This document shows, in pieces, positions 48,001 to 60,697 of a DNA stretch of 64,000 bases. The notes beneath the pieces were generated by a model. That model was not told the DNA's origin, did no database searches, and worked only from the letters and a program-made list of their open reading frames with translations. How positions within the stretch are numbered: the first letter of the stretch is position 1; each line of letters begins with the position of its first letter. This stretch comes from Lavandula angustifolia (taxonomy: Eukaryota > Streptophyta > Magnoliopsida > Lamiales > Lamiaceae): positions 9,866,681 to 9,930,680 of the forward strand of contig CM054813.1 of assembly GCA_028984105.1 (NCBI GenBank), in the 5' to 3' direction. Position numbers and translations under genes: made by a program.

Positions 48001-48927
48001 GGTTACATGGAGTGCCTACCGGTATTGTATATGACGGCGACCCGAGGTTCACGTCTAAATTTTGGAATAGTTTACAAGCTGCTATGTGTACTAAGTTAAA
48101 ATTTAGTACCGCCTACCATCCACAAACTGATGGACATTCAGAAAGAACTATTCAAACTTTGGAAGATATGTTGCGAGCATGTGTCATGGACTTTGGAACC
48201 AATTGGGAGAAACATTTGCCTTTAGTGAAATTTGCATTTAATAACAGCTATCAAGCAAGCATAGGGATGACACCCTTTGAAGCATTGTATGGAAGAAAGT
48301 GTAGATCACCATTGCATTGGAATGAGGTTGGTGAGAAAAGAATATTGGACCCGAGATCGTCGAAAGAGCTGTGGGAGTGATTGAAAAGATTCGAGAGAGA
48401 ATCAAGATAGCACAAGATAGACAAAAGTCCTATGCTAATTTGAAGAGGAAGGATATAGAGTTCGAAAAGGGTGGCAAAGTGTTCTTGAAATTGTCACCAG
48501 TGAAAGAAGTGCAGATTGGGAATAGAGGAAAGCTTAGGCCTTGATACATTGGACCATTTGAGATACTCAAAATGACTATTGAAATGTCCTACGAATTGGC
48601 ACTACCGCCGAGCTTGACTTCCACTTATAATGTTTTTCATATCACGAACTTGAGGAAGTATGTTCATAATCCAAGTAACATAGTCAGCTACGAAGGATTG
48701 GAGCTGAACAAAGATTTGTCATATGAAGAGACGCCAAATGTCATCTTAGACTGAAAGATTATCCAACTTAGGAACAAGGAAGTGCCATTAATAAAAGTTA
48801 TTTGGAGTAGACATGATGCGAGTGAAGCGACATAAGAAGTAGAAAAGGACATGGAGCTAAGATATCCGAACTTCATAGACAAAGGTAATTAATTTTCGAG
48901 GACGAAAATTCTTTAAGTGAGGTAGAT
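45076..48927 (+). pseudogene. Gypsy internal region, unit 2 (gag lost, pol broken)
   Basis: Same layout and same shared stops as unit 1. The primer-binding site is altered (TGGTATCGAGCG from 45078). The reverse transcriptase frame is open from 46351, but an extra G near 46978 breaks it before RNase H. The integrase block is open from 47832 to 48380. The terminal pol stop is near 48890. Confidence 0.92.
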
Positions 48928-50958
48928 TGTAACGCCCCGAAATTTTTAATATAAAATACACTGTATATCTATTCATGCATGTTATCAAGTGTTTTAGTTC
49001 TGTAAGTCGCGCCCTAGAAATTTAAATGAAAATTAAAGCATTTATCATATTTGTCATTAAATCATTTTTGTTATGTAAATTTATTTTGAACTTTGAATGT
49101 GTTTATTTATATCATATTATGATTATATTGTTTATTGTTGAGATATAAATCATGTTAGAATTATGAGATAAGAATAATATTTATTTATTTCGGACCTACT
49201 AGGATTCATAAAATGATATAATATTTATTATTGTACTAAGTTATTAGGAGAAAATTTTGTATTATATTTTATGATTAAAATAGATATTTTTTGTGTGATA
49301 TTCACGTTTTAGGATCAATTTTAATTGTGTCAATATCTTAATTCAACTATGATTGAATCTTTTATGTAGTAAGTGATAGAATAAATTATATATAAAAGAT
49401 AAAAGGATGAAAATAAATATGAATAAAATATATTTGATACCTTATATGATTAGGAATATTTTGATAATAATTTCTAGGCCTATAAATACACCCTTAGTCG
49501 TCCATAATTTAGTTTCACATTAGATTTTCGAAAATCTGCCAAAGCATATCTCGCGAAATGTTTCAAGAATTATTTACACATATTTCCGTCGTCATATCGT
49601 TGTGAAAATTTAGGATCGTCTTCCTAGGTATGTCTAGTATACTCCATTATTGTTTTAAAATTTTACAAGCATGATAAGTATTTTTTAAAAATTATTCTTC
49701 GTAACCTGCCAGTTTTTGACAGAATGTTAGCTTGAAAAGAAAATTATTTTTCATATTTTCTTTACATTGTTTTAGACCATGATAAATTTTAATAGGATAT
49801 ACTCTATGTTAGGTCACTCATGTTAAAAATACAGAATTTTTAGGATATGTTTACTATTTATTTGTTAATTTGTTTCTTGATGTGCCAAATTCATTTGTCA
49901 ACATGCATGTAGATTGAAAAACAAAACTTTTCATGTTACTATTAAATGAATTCTTGATCATTATAAGTTTTATTGTGATGAAATATGTATTATGTTGTTC
50001 ATGTTAGAGATCTATAAGTTTTAGGACAAAACTTTCATGATTTCATTAATTTATTTCATGAATTGCCGAATTACTCAATGCATGAAGGAATTGTAAATAG
50101 AGGTAATATTGTGTTTAGTATACTTAAGATTATTACTATGTGAAATCGTTAAAAATGCATGTTAATAAGTAGATTATGTATAATATACATTGTTTGATTA
50201 TTATGATCTATTTGTATTTATGAATTATTGAAATTGTTGATGCATGAATGACATTCCATGTGGAGTCATTAAGATAAATTTCCATGTATAGGATCGGCGC
50301 GCAAGACTTAATCATTTGATATCCATAGTTTTTCATTCAAAATCAAGGTTAAGGTGGGGAAGTATTCTTACACTACATTTATCCTTATTATATTTTATAC
50401 TCGATATTTATGAGTTAATGTCAGGCATGATAAGGAATGATCGAAGTTGATCCGCGATCGGAGTTGATCGGTACAAAGGTTTACGGTCGAAGTTGATCCG
50501 TTTTAAATGTTAGAGTCGAAGTTGACTCGGTGGTCTGTGTGACTACGTAATTCTTACATGTTCTAATTTTCCATAATATATTGGTATATTATATAGTTTG
50601 GATAAGTGTATTTCCTACTGAGTAGTCGTACTCATCCCTATCATTTTAACATTTTTCAGGAAATGGTTCGGCCGATGCGTAGAGGTGTTGGTGGTGATGG
50701 TCACACGATGAAGGATTTATGAAACTCATTATTGCATTAAACCAGTTTTTATCATGAACTATGCGTCTTCTTTCTGCCTTTTATTTTTGAGAACTATAGT
50801 TGCTTTTGTTTTTATTTTACTTAAGACTTCCGCTAAGTATGAAATTAACATGAGTTTTTCAATGATTCTTTTCCATGAAAATGTTTTGAAAGAATTGAAA
50901 TATGCATGATAAGTATGAATAACGTCCCTAGTTAAGTTTTGAAAATTGGGGCGTTACA
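48928..50958 (+). repeat. LTR 3 (hybrid junction LTR)
   Basis: 2031 bp with the same hybrid structure as LTR 2. It shares with LTR 4 the variant GGAATATTTTG, where LTRs 1 and 2 have GGAATCTTTTG, so units 3 and 4 share more recent ancestry here. Confidence 0.9.
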
Positions 50959-53900
50959 GATTGGTATCAGAGCAGATCTACTTTCCTGTAGACTTGCTTC
51001 ATGTTATGCAGAAAATTGACTATCATCACTGCCACAACATCGTGCCGGCGAGGTAAGAAAGATTCTCTAAGTTAATTTTGACGCACAATATTGAAAGCAT
51101 ATTTTTCTAGCATGACATGAGCATGATTATTATACAAGTAACTTATGTAAAATATTTAAAGTCCTCGAAGATGTTGCCTTAAGAATGAGAACTTAGATGC
51201 CTTACATAGTTGAATTTTATATGAACAATAGGAAGATGTCTCCGAGAAGAAACTCCATTAACAATGGTAGTGGAGGGACATGAGATAACCCTCCAGAGAA
51301 CCTTAGCAATTTACAGCTACTGGAGGCTACGAGGAAAATGTTCCCACAACGCCAAGGAGGAGATCCGATTATAGTTAATAAACTTGACTACCACATGAAA
51401 TATTTTAGTACTTAACCAAATAGTCATAGTTCTTTTTGATTCCGGAGCATCGGATTCCTTCATATTGAAATGATTTTACGATAAAATAGCCGAAAATGCA
51501 GAGAGGAGAGTGCAACATACAAGGTCGGGTTTCCTGTAGGCAAGATAAATGAAACAAATCGTCGAATAAAAGGAGCAACGTTGAAGATCGATGGCATGAT
51601 CTTGAAAGCAGATTTGTATATCCTGGAGATGAAGGGCTTCGATGTCATATTGGGATTAGATTGGCTCAACAAGCACGATACGGTTATCAGATGCAAGGAC
51701 CGTGAAGTCGTTTTCCCAACACTAGACAAAAATCAATTCTCCTTTTACGGAAGTAAGAGAAAGAGAGGACCACATATAATAACTGCAATGAAGGCCACCA
51801 AGATGATGAGAAAGAAGAACTGTCAAGCCTACTTGGTGAATATTATAATTTCAGAGGCCGGGGAACTAACCATAAACGATATCCCGATGGTAAGGAAATT
51901 TTTCGATGTGTTCCCTGAGGAAATAAGTGGTCTTCCCCGAGATAGGCAAGTGGAATTCAACATCGATGTAATTCCTAAAGCAGCCCCTATCTCGAGAACG
52001 CCATACATAATGGCACCAATGGAGTTACAAGAACTAAAGATACAATTACAAGAGTTGTTAGACAAGGGACATATTCATCCAAGTGTATCAGCGTGAGGAG
52101 CACCTGTGCTTTTCATCAAGAAGAAAGATGGAACTATGCGTATGTGCATAGATTACCGTGAGCTCAACAAGTTGACAATCAAGAACAAATACCCGTTGCC
52201 AAGGATTGAAGGCCTATTTGATTAACTAAAAGGTGTGGGGGTCTTCTCAAAGATTGACTTGAGGTCCGGATATCATCAATCGAAGATTAAGGAGAGTGAT
52301 GTGCCGAAGACGGCTTTTCGAACAAGATATGGTCATTGTGAGTTTACGGTAATGCCTTTTGGACTGTCTAATGCACCACCGTTTTCGTAGACTTGATGAA
52401 CAAAGTGTTTTATCAATATTTGGATCAATTCGTAATTGTCTTCATCGATGATATCTTAGTATACTTAAAAGATCGGATCCAACATGAAGTGCATCTAAGG
52501 ATTGTGTTGGAGACCTTAAGAAATGAGAAGCTATACGACAAGTTCAAGAAATGTGAGTTTTGGCTTAATCAAGTAGTATTTCTTGGTCACGTAGTGACTA
52601 CACAAGGAAAAGAAGTAGACCCAAAGAAAATCGAAGCAGTTCATAACTGGAAGGCACCGAGGAATGCAAGTGAAACTCGAAGTTTCTTGGGATTATCAGG
52701 ATATTATCGGCGGTTTATCGAAGGGTTTTCAAAGATAGCAAGGCTACTTACTCAACTTACCAGAAAAGGGGTCAATTTTGAGTGGAATGAAGAGTGTGAG
52801 AGGAGCTTCCAAGAATTGAAAGGGAAGTTAACTACAACACCGGCACTCACTATTCCTTACGGAACCGAAGGGTATGTGATCTCTGCGATTCCTCAAAACA
52901 AGGACTTGGATGTGTCTTGATGCAACATGGGAAAGTCATAGCTTATGCTTCGAGACAACTAAAGACGCATGAATTGGATTACCCTACACATGATCTGGAA
53001 TTGGCAGCTGTAGTCCATGCCTTGAAGATTTGGAGACATTACCTATATGGAGGCAAGTGCGAGATATATTCCGATCACAAGAGTCTCAAGTATCTATTCA
53101 CACAAAAGGATTTGAATATCAGACAAAGAAGGTGACTAGAACTAGTGAAAGATTATGATTGCACAATTCATTATCATCCAGAAAAAGCAAACGTTGTAGC
53201 TGATGCTTTGAGCAGGAAAGAGAGTCTCACCACCCTACATACTACCCGAATGATTGAAAAGTTTGCAAAAATGAAAATTGAAGTTGTATCCTCGACAGAA
53301 GACACTACTACCAAGTTAGCAGATATGAAGATCCAACCTTTACTTAGGGACTAAATTCGGGAAGCACAAAAGAGAGAGATTTTTGTGCAAGATAAGAGAT
53401 CAAGTTTTGGAAAGTCAAAATAAAGGGTTTGAGATGGCAAAGCAGACGGGACGATGACGTTCGAGAGAAGGATCTGTGTACCAAAAGGGAGTGAAATGAT
53501 GAGGGAGATTTTAGAAGAAGCACACAACACTCCATACATTGTCCATCCTGGAGGGACAAAAATGTATCATGATTTGAAGAAACACTTTTGGTGGAGGAAT
53601 ATGAAGAGAACTATTGCGAGAATTCGTACGAGAGTTGTATGACTTGCTAACAAGTAAAGGCGGAACACCAACGACCATCCGGCCTACTAAAGCCGCTTGA
53701 TATACCTCAATGGAAGTTGGAGGAGATATCCATGGACTTCATGGTAGCATTACCTAAAACCCGAAAAGGAAATCACTCAATTTGGGTAATCGTGGATAGA
53801 CTCACGAAATCGACTCATTTTCTTCCGATGAAGATGACTGACAACATGGATCAATCAACACAAATCTATATAGATGAGATTGTTAGGTTACATGGAGTGC

Positions 53901-54812
53901 CTACCGGTATTGTATATGACGGCGACCCGAGGTTCACGTCTAAATTTTGGAATAGTTTACAAGCTGCTATGTGTACTAAGTTAAAATTTAGTACCGCCTA
54001 CCATCCACAAACTGATGGACATTCAGAAAGAACTATTCAAACTTTGGAAGATATGTTGCGAGCATGTGTCATGGACTTTGGAACCAATTGGGAGAAACAT
54101 TTGCCTTTAGTGAAATTTGCATTTAATAACAGCTATCAAGCAAGCATAGGGATGACACCCTTTGAAGCATTGTATGGAAGAAAGTGTAGATCACCATTGC
54201 ATTGGAATGAGGTTGGTGAGAAAAGAATATTGGACCCGAGATCGTCGAAAGAGCTGTGGGAGTGATTGAAAAGATTCGAGAGAGAATCAAGATAGCACAA
54301 GATAGACAAAAGTCCTATGCTAATTTGAAGAGGAAGGATATAGAGTTCGAAAAGGGTGGCAAAGTGTTCTTGAAATTGTCACCAGTGAAAGCAGTGCAGA
54401 TTGGGAATAGAGGAAAGCTTAGGCCTTGATACATTGGACCATTTGAGATACTCAAAATGACTATTGAAATGTCCTACGAATTGGCACTACCGCCGAGCTT
54501 GACTTCCACTTATAATGTTTTTCATATCACGAACTTGAGGAAGTATGTTCATAATCCAAGTAACATAGTCAGCTACGAAGGATTGGAGCTGAACAAAGAT
54601 TTGTCATATGAAGAGACGCCAAATGTCATCTTAGACTGAAAGATTATCCAACTTAGGAACAAGGAAGTGCCATTAATAAAAGTTATTTGGAGTAGACATG
54701 ATGCGAGTGAAGCGACATAAGAAGTAGAAAAGGACATGGAGCTAAGATATCCGAACTTCATAGACAAAGGTAATTAATTTTCGAGGACGAAAATTCTTTA
54801 AGTGAGGTAGAT
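50959..54812 (+). pseudogene. Gypsy internal region, unit 3 (gag lost, pol broken)
   Basis: The intact primer-binding site TGGTATCAGAGC lies at 50962-50973. Shared stops are as in unit 1. Private length changes occur near 52376 (before the reverse transcriptase core), near 52883 (reverse transcriptase/RNase H junction), and at 53616 and 53629 (integrase zinc-finger region), all at CAG/CTG positions of the other units. The terminal pol stop is near 54775. Confidence 0.92.
50962..50973 (+). other. Primer-binding site, unit 3
   Basis: TGGTATCAGAGC, identical to unit 1. Confidence 0.9.
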
Positions 54813-56841
54813 TGTAACGCCCCGAAATTTTTAATATAAAATACACTGTATATCTATTCATGCATGTTATCAAGTGTTTTAGTTCTGTAAGTCGCGCCCT
54901 AGAAATTTAAATGAAAATTAAAGCATTTATCATATTTGTCATTAAATCATTTTTGTTATGTAAATTTATTTTGAACTTTGAATGTGTTTATTTATATCAT
55001 ATTATGATTATATTGTTTATTGTTGAGATATAAATCATGTTAGAATTATGAGATAAGAATAATATTTATTTATTTCGGACCTACTAGGATTCATAAAATG
55101 ATATAATATTTATTATTGTACTAAGTTATTAGGAGAAAATTTTGTATTATATTTTATGATTAAAATAGATATTTTTTGTGTGATATTCACGTTTTAGGAT
55201 CAATTTTAATTGTGTCAATATCTTAATTCAACTATGATTGAATCTTTTATGTAGTAAGTGATAGAATAAATTATATATAAAAGATAAAAGGATGAAAATA
55301 AATATGAATAAAATATATTTGATACCTTATATGATTAGGAATATTTTGATAATAATTTCTAGGCCTATAAATACACCCTTAGTCGTCCATAATTTAGTTT
55401 CACATTAGATTTTCGAAAATCTGCCAGCATATCTGCGAAATGTTTCAAGAATTATTTACACATATTTCCGTCGTCATATCGTTGTGAAAATTTAGGATCG
55501 TCTTCCTAGGTATGTCTAGTATACTCCATTATTGTTTTAAAATTTTACAAGCATGATAAGTATTTTTTAAAAATTATTCTTCGTAACCTGCCAGTTTTTG
55601 ACAGAATGTTAGCTTGAAAAGAAAATTATTTTTCATATTTTCTTTACATTGTTTTAGACCATGATAAATTTTAATAGGATATACTCTATGTTAGGTCACT
55701 CATGTTAAAAATACAGAATTTTTAGGATATGTTTACTATTTATTTGTTAATTTGTTTCTTGATGTGCCAAATTCATTTGTCAACATGCATGTAGATTGAA
55801 AAACAAAACTTTTCATGTTACTATTAAATGAATTCTTGATCATTATAAGTTTTATTGTGATGAAATATGTATTATGTTGTTCATGTTAGAGATCTATAAG
55901 TTTTAGGACAAAACTTTCATGATTTCATTAATTTATTTCATGAATTGCCGAATTACTCAATGCATGAAGGAATTGTAAATAGAGGTAATATTGTGTTTAG
56001 TATACTTAAGATTATTACTATGTGAAATCGTTAAAAATGCATGTTAATAAGTAGATTATGTATAATATACATTGTTTGATTATTATGATCTATTTGTATT
56101 TATGAATTATTGAAATTGTTGATGCATGAATGACATTCCATGTGGAGTCATTAAGATAAATTTCCATGTATAGGATCGGCGCGCAAGACTTAATCATTTG
56201 ATATCCATAGTTTTTCATTCAAAATCAAGGTTAAGGTGGGGAAGTATTCTTACACTACATTTATCCTTATTATATTTTATACTCGATATTTATGAGTTAA
56301 TGTCAGGCATGATAAGGAATGATCGAAGTTGATCCGCGATCGGAGTTGATCGGTACAAAGGTTTACGGTCGAAGTTGATCCGTTTTAAATGTTAGAGTCG
56401 AAGTTGACTCGGTGGTCCCGTGTGACTACGTAATTCTTACATGTTCTAATTTTCCATAATATATTGGTATATTATATAGTTTGGATAAGTGTATTTCCTA
56501 CTGAGTAGTCGTACTCATCTCTATCATTTTAACATTTTTCAGGAAATGGTTCGGCCGATGCGTAGAGGTGTTGGTGGTGATGGTCACACGATGAAGGATT
56601 TATGAAACTCATTATTGCATTAAACCAGTTTTTATCATGAACTATGCGTCTTCTTTCTGCCTTTTATTTTTGAGAACTATAGTTGCTTTTGTTTTTATTT
56701 TACTTAAGACTTCCGCTAAGTATGAAATTAACATGAGTTTTTCAATGATTCTTTTCCATGAAAATGTTTTGAAAGAATTGAAATATGCATGATAAGTATG
56801 AATAACGTCCCTAGTTAAGTTTTGAAAATTGGGGCGTTACA
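54813..56841 (+). repeat. LTR 4 (hybrid junction LTR)
   Basis: 2029 bp, hybrid as in LTRs 2 and 3, with the GGAATATTTTG variant shared with LTR 3. Confidence 0.9.
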
Positions 56842-59800
56842 GATTGGTATCGGGAGCGCATCTACTTTCCGTAGACTTGCTTCATGTTATGCGAGAAAAT
56901 TGACTATCATCACTGCCACAACATCGTGCCGGCGAGGTAAGAAAGATTCTCTAAGTTAATTTTGACGCACAATATTGAAAGCATATTTTTCTAGCATGAC
57001 ATGAGCATGATTATTATACAAGTAACTTATGTAAAATATTTAAAGTCCTCGAAGATGTTGCCTTAAGAATGAGAACTTAGATGCCTTACATAGTTGAATT
57101 TTATATGAACAATAGGAAGATGTCTCCGAGAAGAAACTCCATTAACAATGGTAGTGGAGGGACATGAGATAACCCTCCAGAGAACCTTAGCAATTTACAG
57201 CTACTGGAGGCTACGAGGAAAATGTTCCCACAACGCCAAGGAGGAGATCCGATTATAGTTAATAAACTTGACTACCACATGAAATATTTTAGTACTTAAC
57301 CAAATAGTCATAGTTCTTTTTGATTCCGGAGCATCGGATTCCTTCATATTGAAATGATTTTATGATAAAATAGCCGAAAATGCAGAGAGGAGAGTGCAAC
57401 ATACAAGGTCGGGTTTCCTGTAGGCAAGATAAATGAAACAAATCGTCGAATAAAAGGAGCAACGTTGAAGATCGATGGCATGATCTTGAAAGCAGATTTG
57501 TATATCCTGGAGATGAAGGGCTTCGATGTCATATTGGGATTAGATTGGCTCAACAAGCACGATACGGTTATCAGATGCAAGGACCGTGAAGTCGTTTTCC
57601 CAACACTAGACAAAAATCAATTCTCCTTTTACGGAAGTAAGAGAAAGAGAGGACCACATATAATAACTGCAATGAAGGCCACCAAGATGATGAGAAAGAA
57701 GAACTGTCAAGCCTACTTGGTGAATATTATAATTTCAGAGGCCGGGGAACTAACCATAAACGATATCCCGATGGTAAGGAAATTTTCTGATGTGTTCCCT
57801 GAGGAAATAAGTGGTCTTCCCCCAGATAGGCAAGTGGAATTCAACATCGATGTAATTCCTAAAGCAGCCCCTATCTCGAGAACGCCATACATAATGGCAC
57901 CAATGGAGTTACAAGAACTAAAGATACAATTACAAGAGTTGTTAGACAAGGGACATATTCATCCAAGTGTATCAGCGTGAGGAGCACCTGTGCTTTTCAT
58001 CAAGAAGAAAGATGGAACTATGCGTATGTGCATAGATTACCGTGAGCTCAACAAGTTGACAATCAAGAACAAATACCCGTTGCCAAGGATTGAAGGCCTA
58101 TTTGATTAACTAAAAGGTGTGGGGGTCTTCTCAAAGATTGACTTGAGGTCCAGATATCATCAACTGAAGATTAAGGAGAGTGATGTGCCGAAGACGGCTT
58201 TTCGAACAAGATATGGTCATTGTGAGTTTACAGTAATGCCTTTTGGACTGTCTAATGCACCAGCCGTTTTCGTAGACTTGATGAACAAAGTGTTTTATCA
58301 ATATTTGGATCAATTCGTAATTGTCTTCATCGATGATATCTTAGTATACTTAAAAGATCGGATCCAACATGAAGTGCATCTAAGGATTGTGTTGGAGACC
58401 TTAAGAAATGAGAAGCTATACGACAAGTTCAAGAAATGTGAGTTTTGGCTTAATCAAGTAGTATTTCTTGGTCACGTAGTGACTACACAAGGAAAAGAAG
58501 TAGACCCAGCAAAAATCGAAGCAGTTCATAACTGGAAGGCACCGAGGAATGCAAGTGAAACTCGAAGTTTCTTGGGATTATCAGGATATTATCGGCGGTT
58601 TATCGAAGGGTTTTCAAAGATAGCAAGGCTACTTACTCAACTTACCAGAAAAGGGGTCAATTTTGAGTGGAATGAAGAGTGTGAGAGGAGCTTCCAAGAA
58701 TTGAAAGGGAAGTTAACTACAACACCGGCACTCACTATTCCTTACGGAACTGAAGGGTATGTGATCTAATGCGATTCCTCAAAACAAGGACTTGGATGTG
58801 TCTTGATGCAACATGGGAAAGTCATAGCTTATGCTTCGAGACAACTAAAGACGCATGAATTGGATTACCCTACACATGATCTGGAATTGGCAGCTGTAGT
58901 CCATGCCTTGAAGATTTGGATACATTACCTATATGGAGGCAAGTGCGAGATATATTCCGATCACAAGAGTCTCAAGTATCTATTCACACAAAAGGATTTG
59001 AATATCAGACAAAGAAGGTGACTAGAACTAGTGAAAGATTATGATTGCACAATTCATTATCATCCAGAAAAAGCAAACGTTGTAGCTGATGCTTTGAGCA
59101 GGAAAGAGAGTCTCACCACCCTACATACTACCCGAATGATTGAAAAGTTTGCAAAAATGAAAATTGAAGTTGTATCCTCGACAGAAGACACTACTACCAA
59201 GTTAGCAGATATGAAGATCCAACCTTTACTTAGGGACTAAATTCGGGAAGCACAAAAGAGAGAGATTTTTGTGCAAGATAAGAGATCAAGTTTTGGAAAG
59301 TCAAAATAAAGGGTTTGAGATGGCAGCAGACGGGACGATGACGTTCGAGAGAAGGATCTGTGTACCAAAAGGGAGTGAAATGATGAGGGAGATTTTAGAA
59401 GAAGCACACAACACTCCATACATTGTCCATCCTGGAGGGACAAAAATGTATCATGATTTGAAGAAACACTTTTGGTGGAGGAATATGAAGAGAACTATTG
59501 CAGAATTCGTACAGAGTTGTATGACTTGCTAACAAGTAAAGGCGGAACACCAACGACCATCCGGCCTACTAAAGCCGCTTGATATACCTCAATGGAAGTT
59601 GGAGGAGATATCCATGGACTTCATGGTAGCATTACCTAAAACCCGAAAAGGAAATCACTCAATTTGGGTAATCGTGGATAGACTCACGAAATCGACTCAT
59701 TTTCTTCCGATGAAGATGACTGACAACATGGATCAATCAACACAAATCTATATAGATGAGATTGTTAGGTTACATGGAGTGCCTACCGGTATTGTATATG

Positions 59801-60697
59801 ACGGCGACCCGAGGTTCACGTCTAAATTTTGGAATAGTTTACAAGCTGCTATGTGTACTAAGTTAAAATTTAGTACCGCCTACCATCCACAAACTGATGG
59901 ACATTCAAAAAGAACTATTCAAACTTTGGAAGATATGTTGCGAGCATGTGTCATGGACTTTGGAACCAATTGGGAGAAACATTTGCCTTTAGTGAAATTT
60001 GCATTTAATAACAGCTATCAAGCAAGCATAGGGATGACACCCTTTGAAGCATTGTATGGAAGAAAGTGTAGATCACCATTGCATTGGAATGAGGTTGGTG
60101 AGAAAAGAATATTGGACCCGAGATCGTCGAAAGAGTCGCTGGGAGTGATTGAAAAGATTCGAGAGAGAATCAAGATAGCACAAGATAGACAAAAGTCCTA
60201 TGCTAATTTGAAGAGGAAGGATATAGAGTTCGAAAAGGGTGGCAAAGTGTTCTTGAAATTGTCACCGGTGAAAGGAAATGGCAGATTGGGAATAGAGGAA
60301 AGCTTAGGCCTTGATACATTGGACCATTTGAGATACTCAAAATGACTATTGAAATGTCCTACGAATTGGCACTACCGCCGAGCTTGACTTCCACTTATAA
60401 TGTTTTTCATATCACGAACTTGAGGAAGTATGTTCATAATCCAAGTAACATAGTCAGCTACGAAGGATTGGAGCTGAACAAAGATTTGTCATATGAAGAG
60501 ACGCCAAATGTCATCTTAGACTGAAAGATTATCCAACTTAGGAACAAGGAAGTGCCATTAATAAAAGTTATTTGGAGTAGACATGATGCGAGTGAAGCGA
60601 CATAAGAAGTAGAAAAGGACATGGAGCTAAGATATCCGAACTTCATAGACAAAGGTAATTAATTTTCGAGGACGAAAATTCTTTAAGTGAGGTAGAT
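56842..60697 (+). pseudogene. Gypsy internal region, unit 4 (gag lost, pol broken)
   Basis: The primer-binding site is altered (TGGTATCGGGAGC from 56845). The reverse transcriptase frame is open 58119-58769 and ends in a private TAA where other units read CTACTG. The integrase frame is the longest of the four (59599-60345), because length changes near 60135 and 60275 shift the frame past stops seen in the others. The terminal pol stop is near 60660. Confidence 0.92.

Noticed and set aside
39849..60345. Intact Gypsy polyprotein in any one unit
   Set aside because: Every unit has several in-frame stops and most have length changes; the longest open piece covers only part of reverse transcriptase or integrase.
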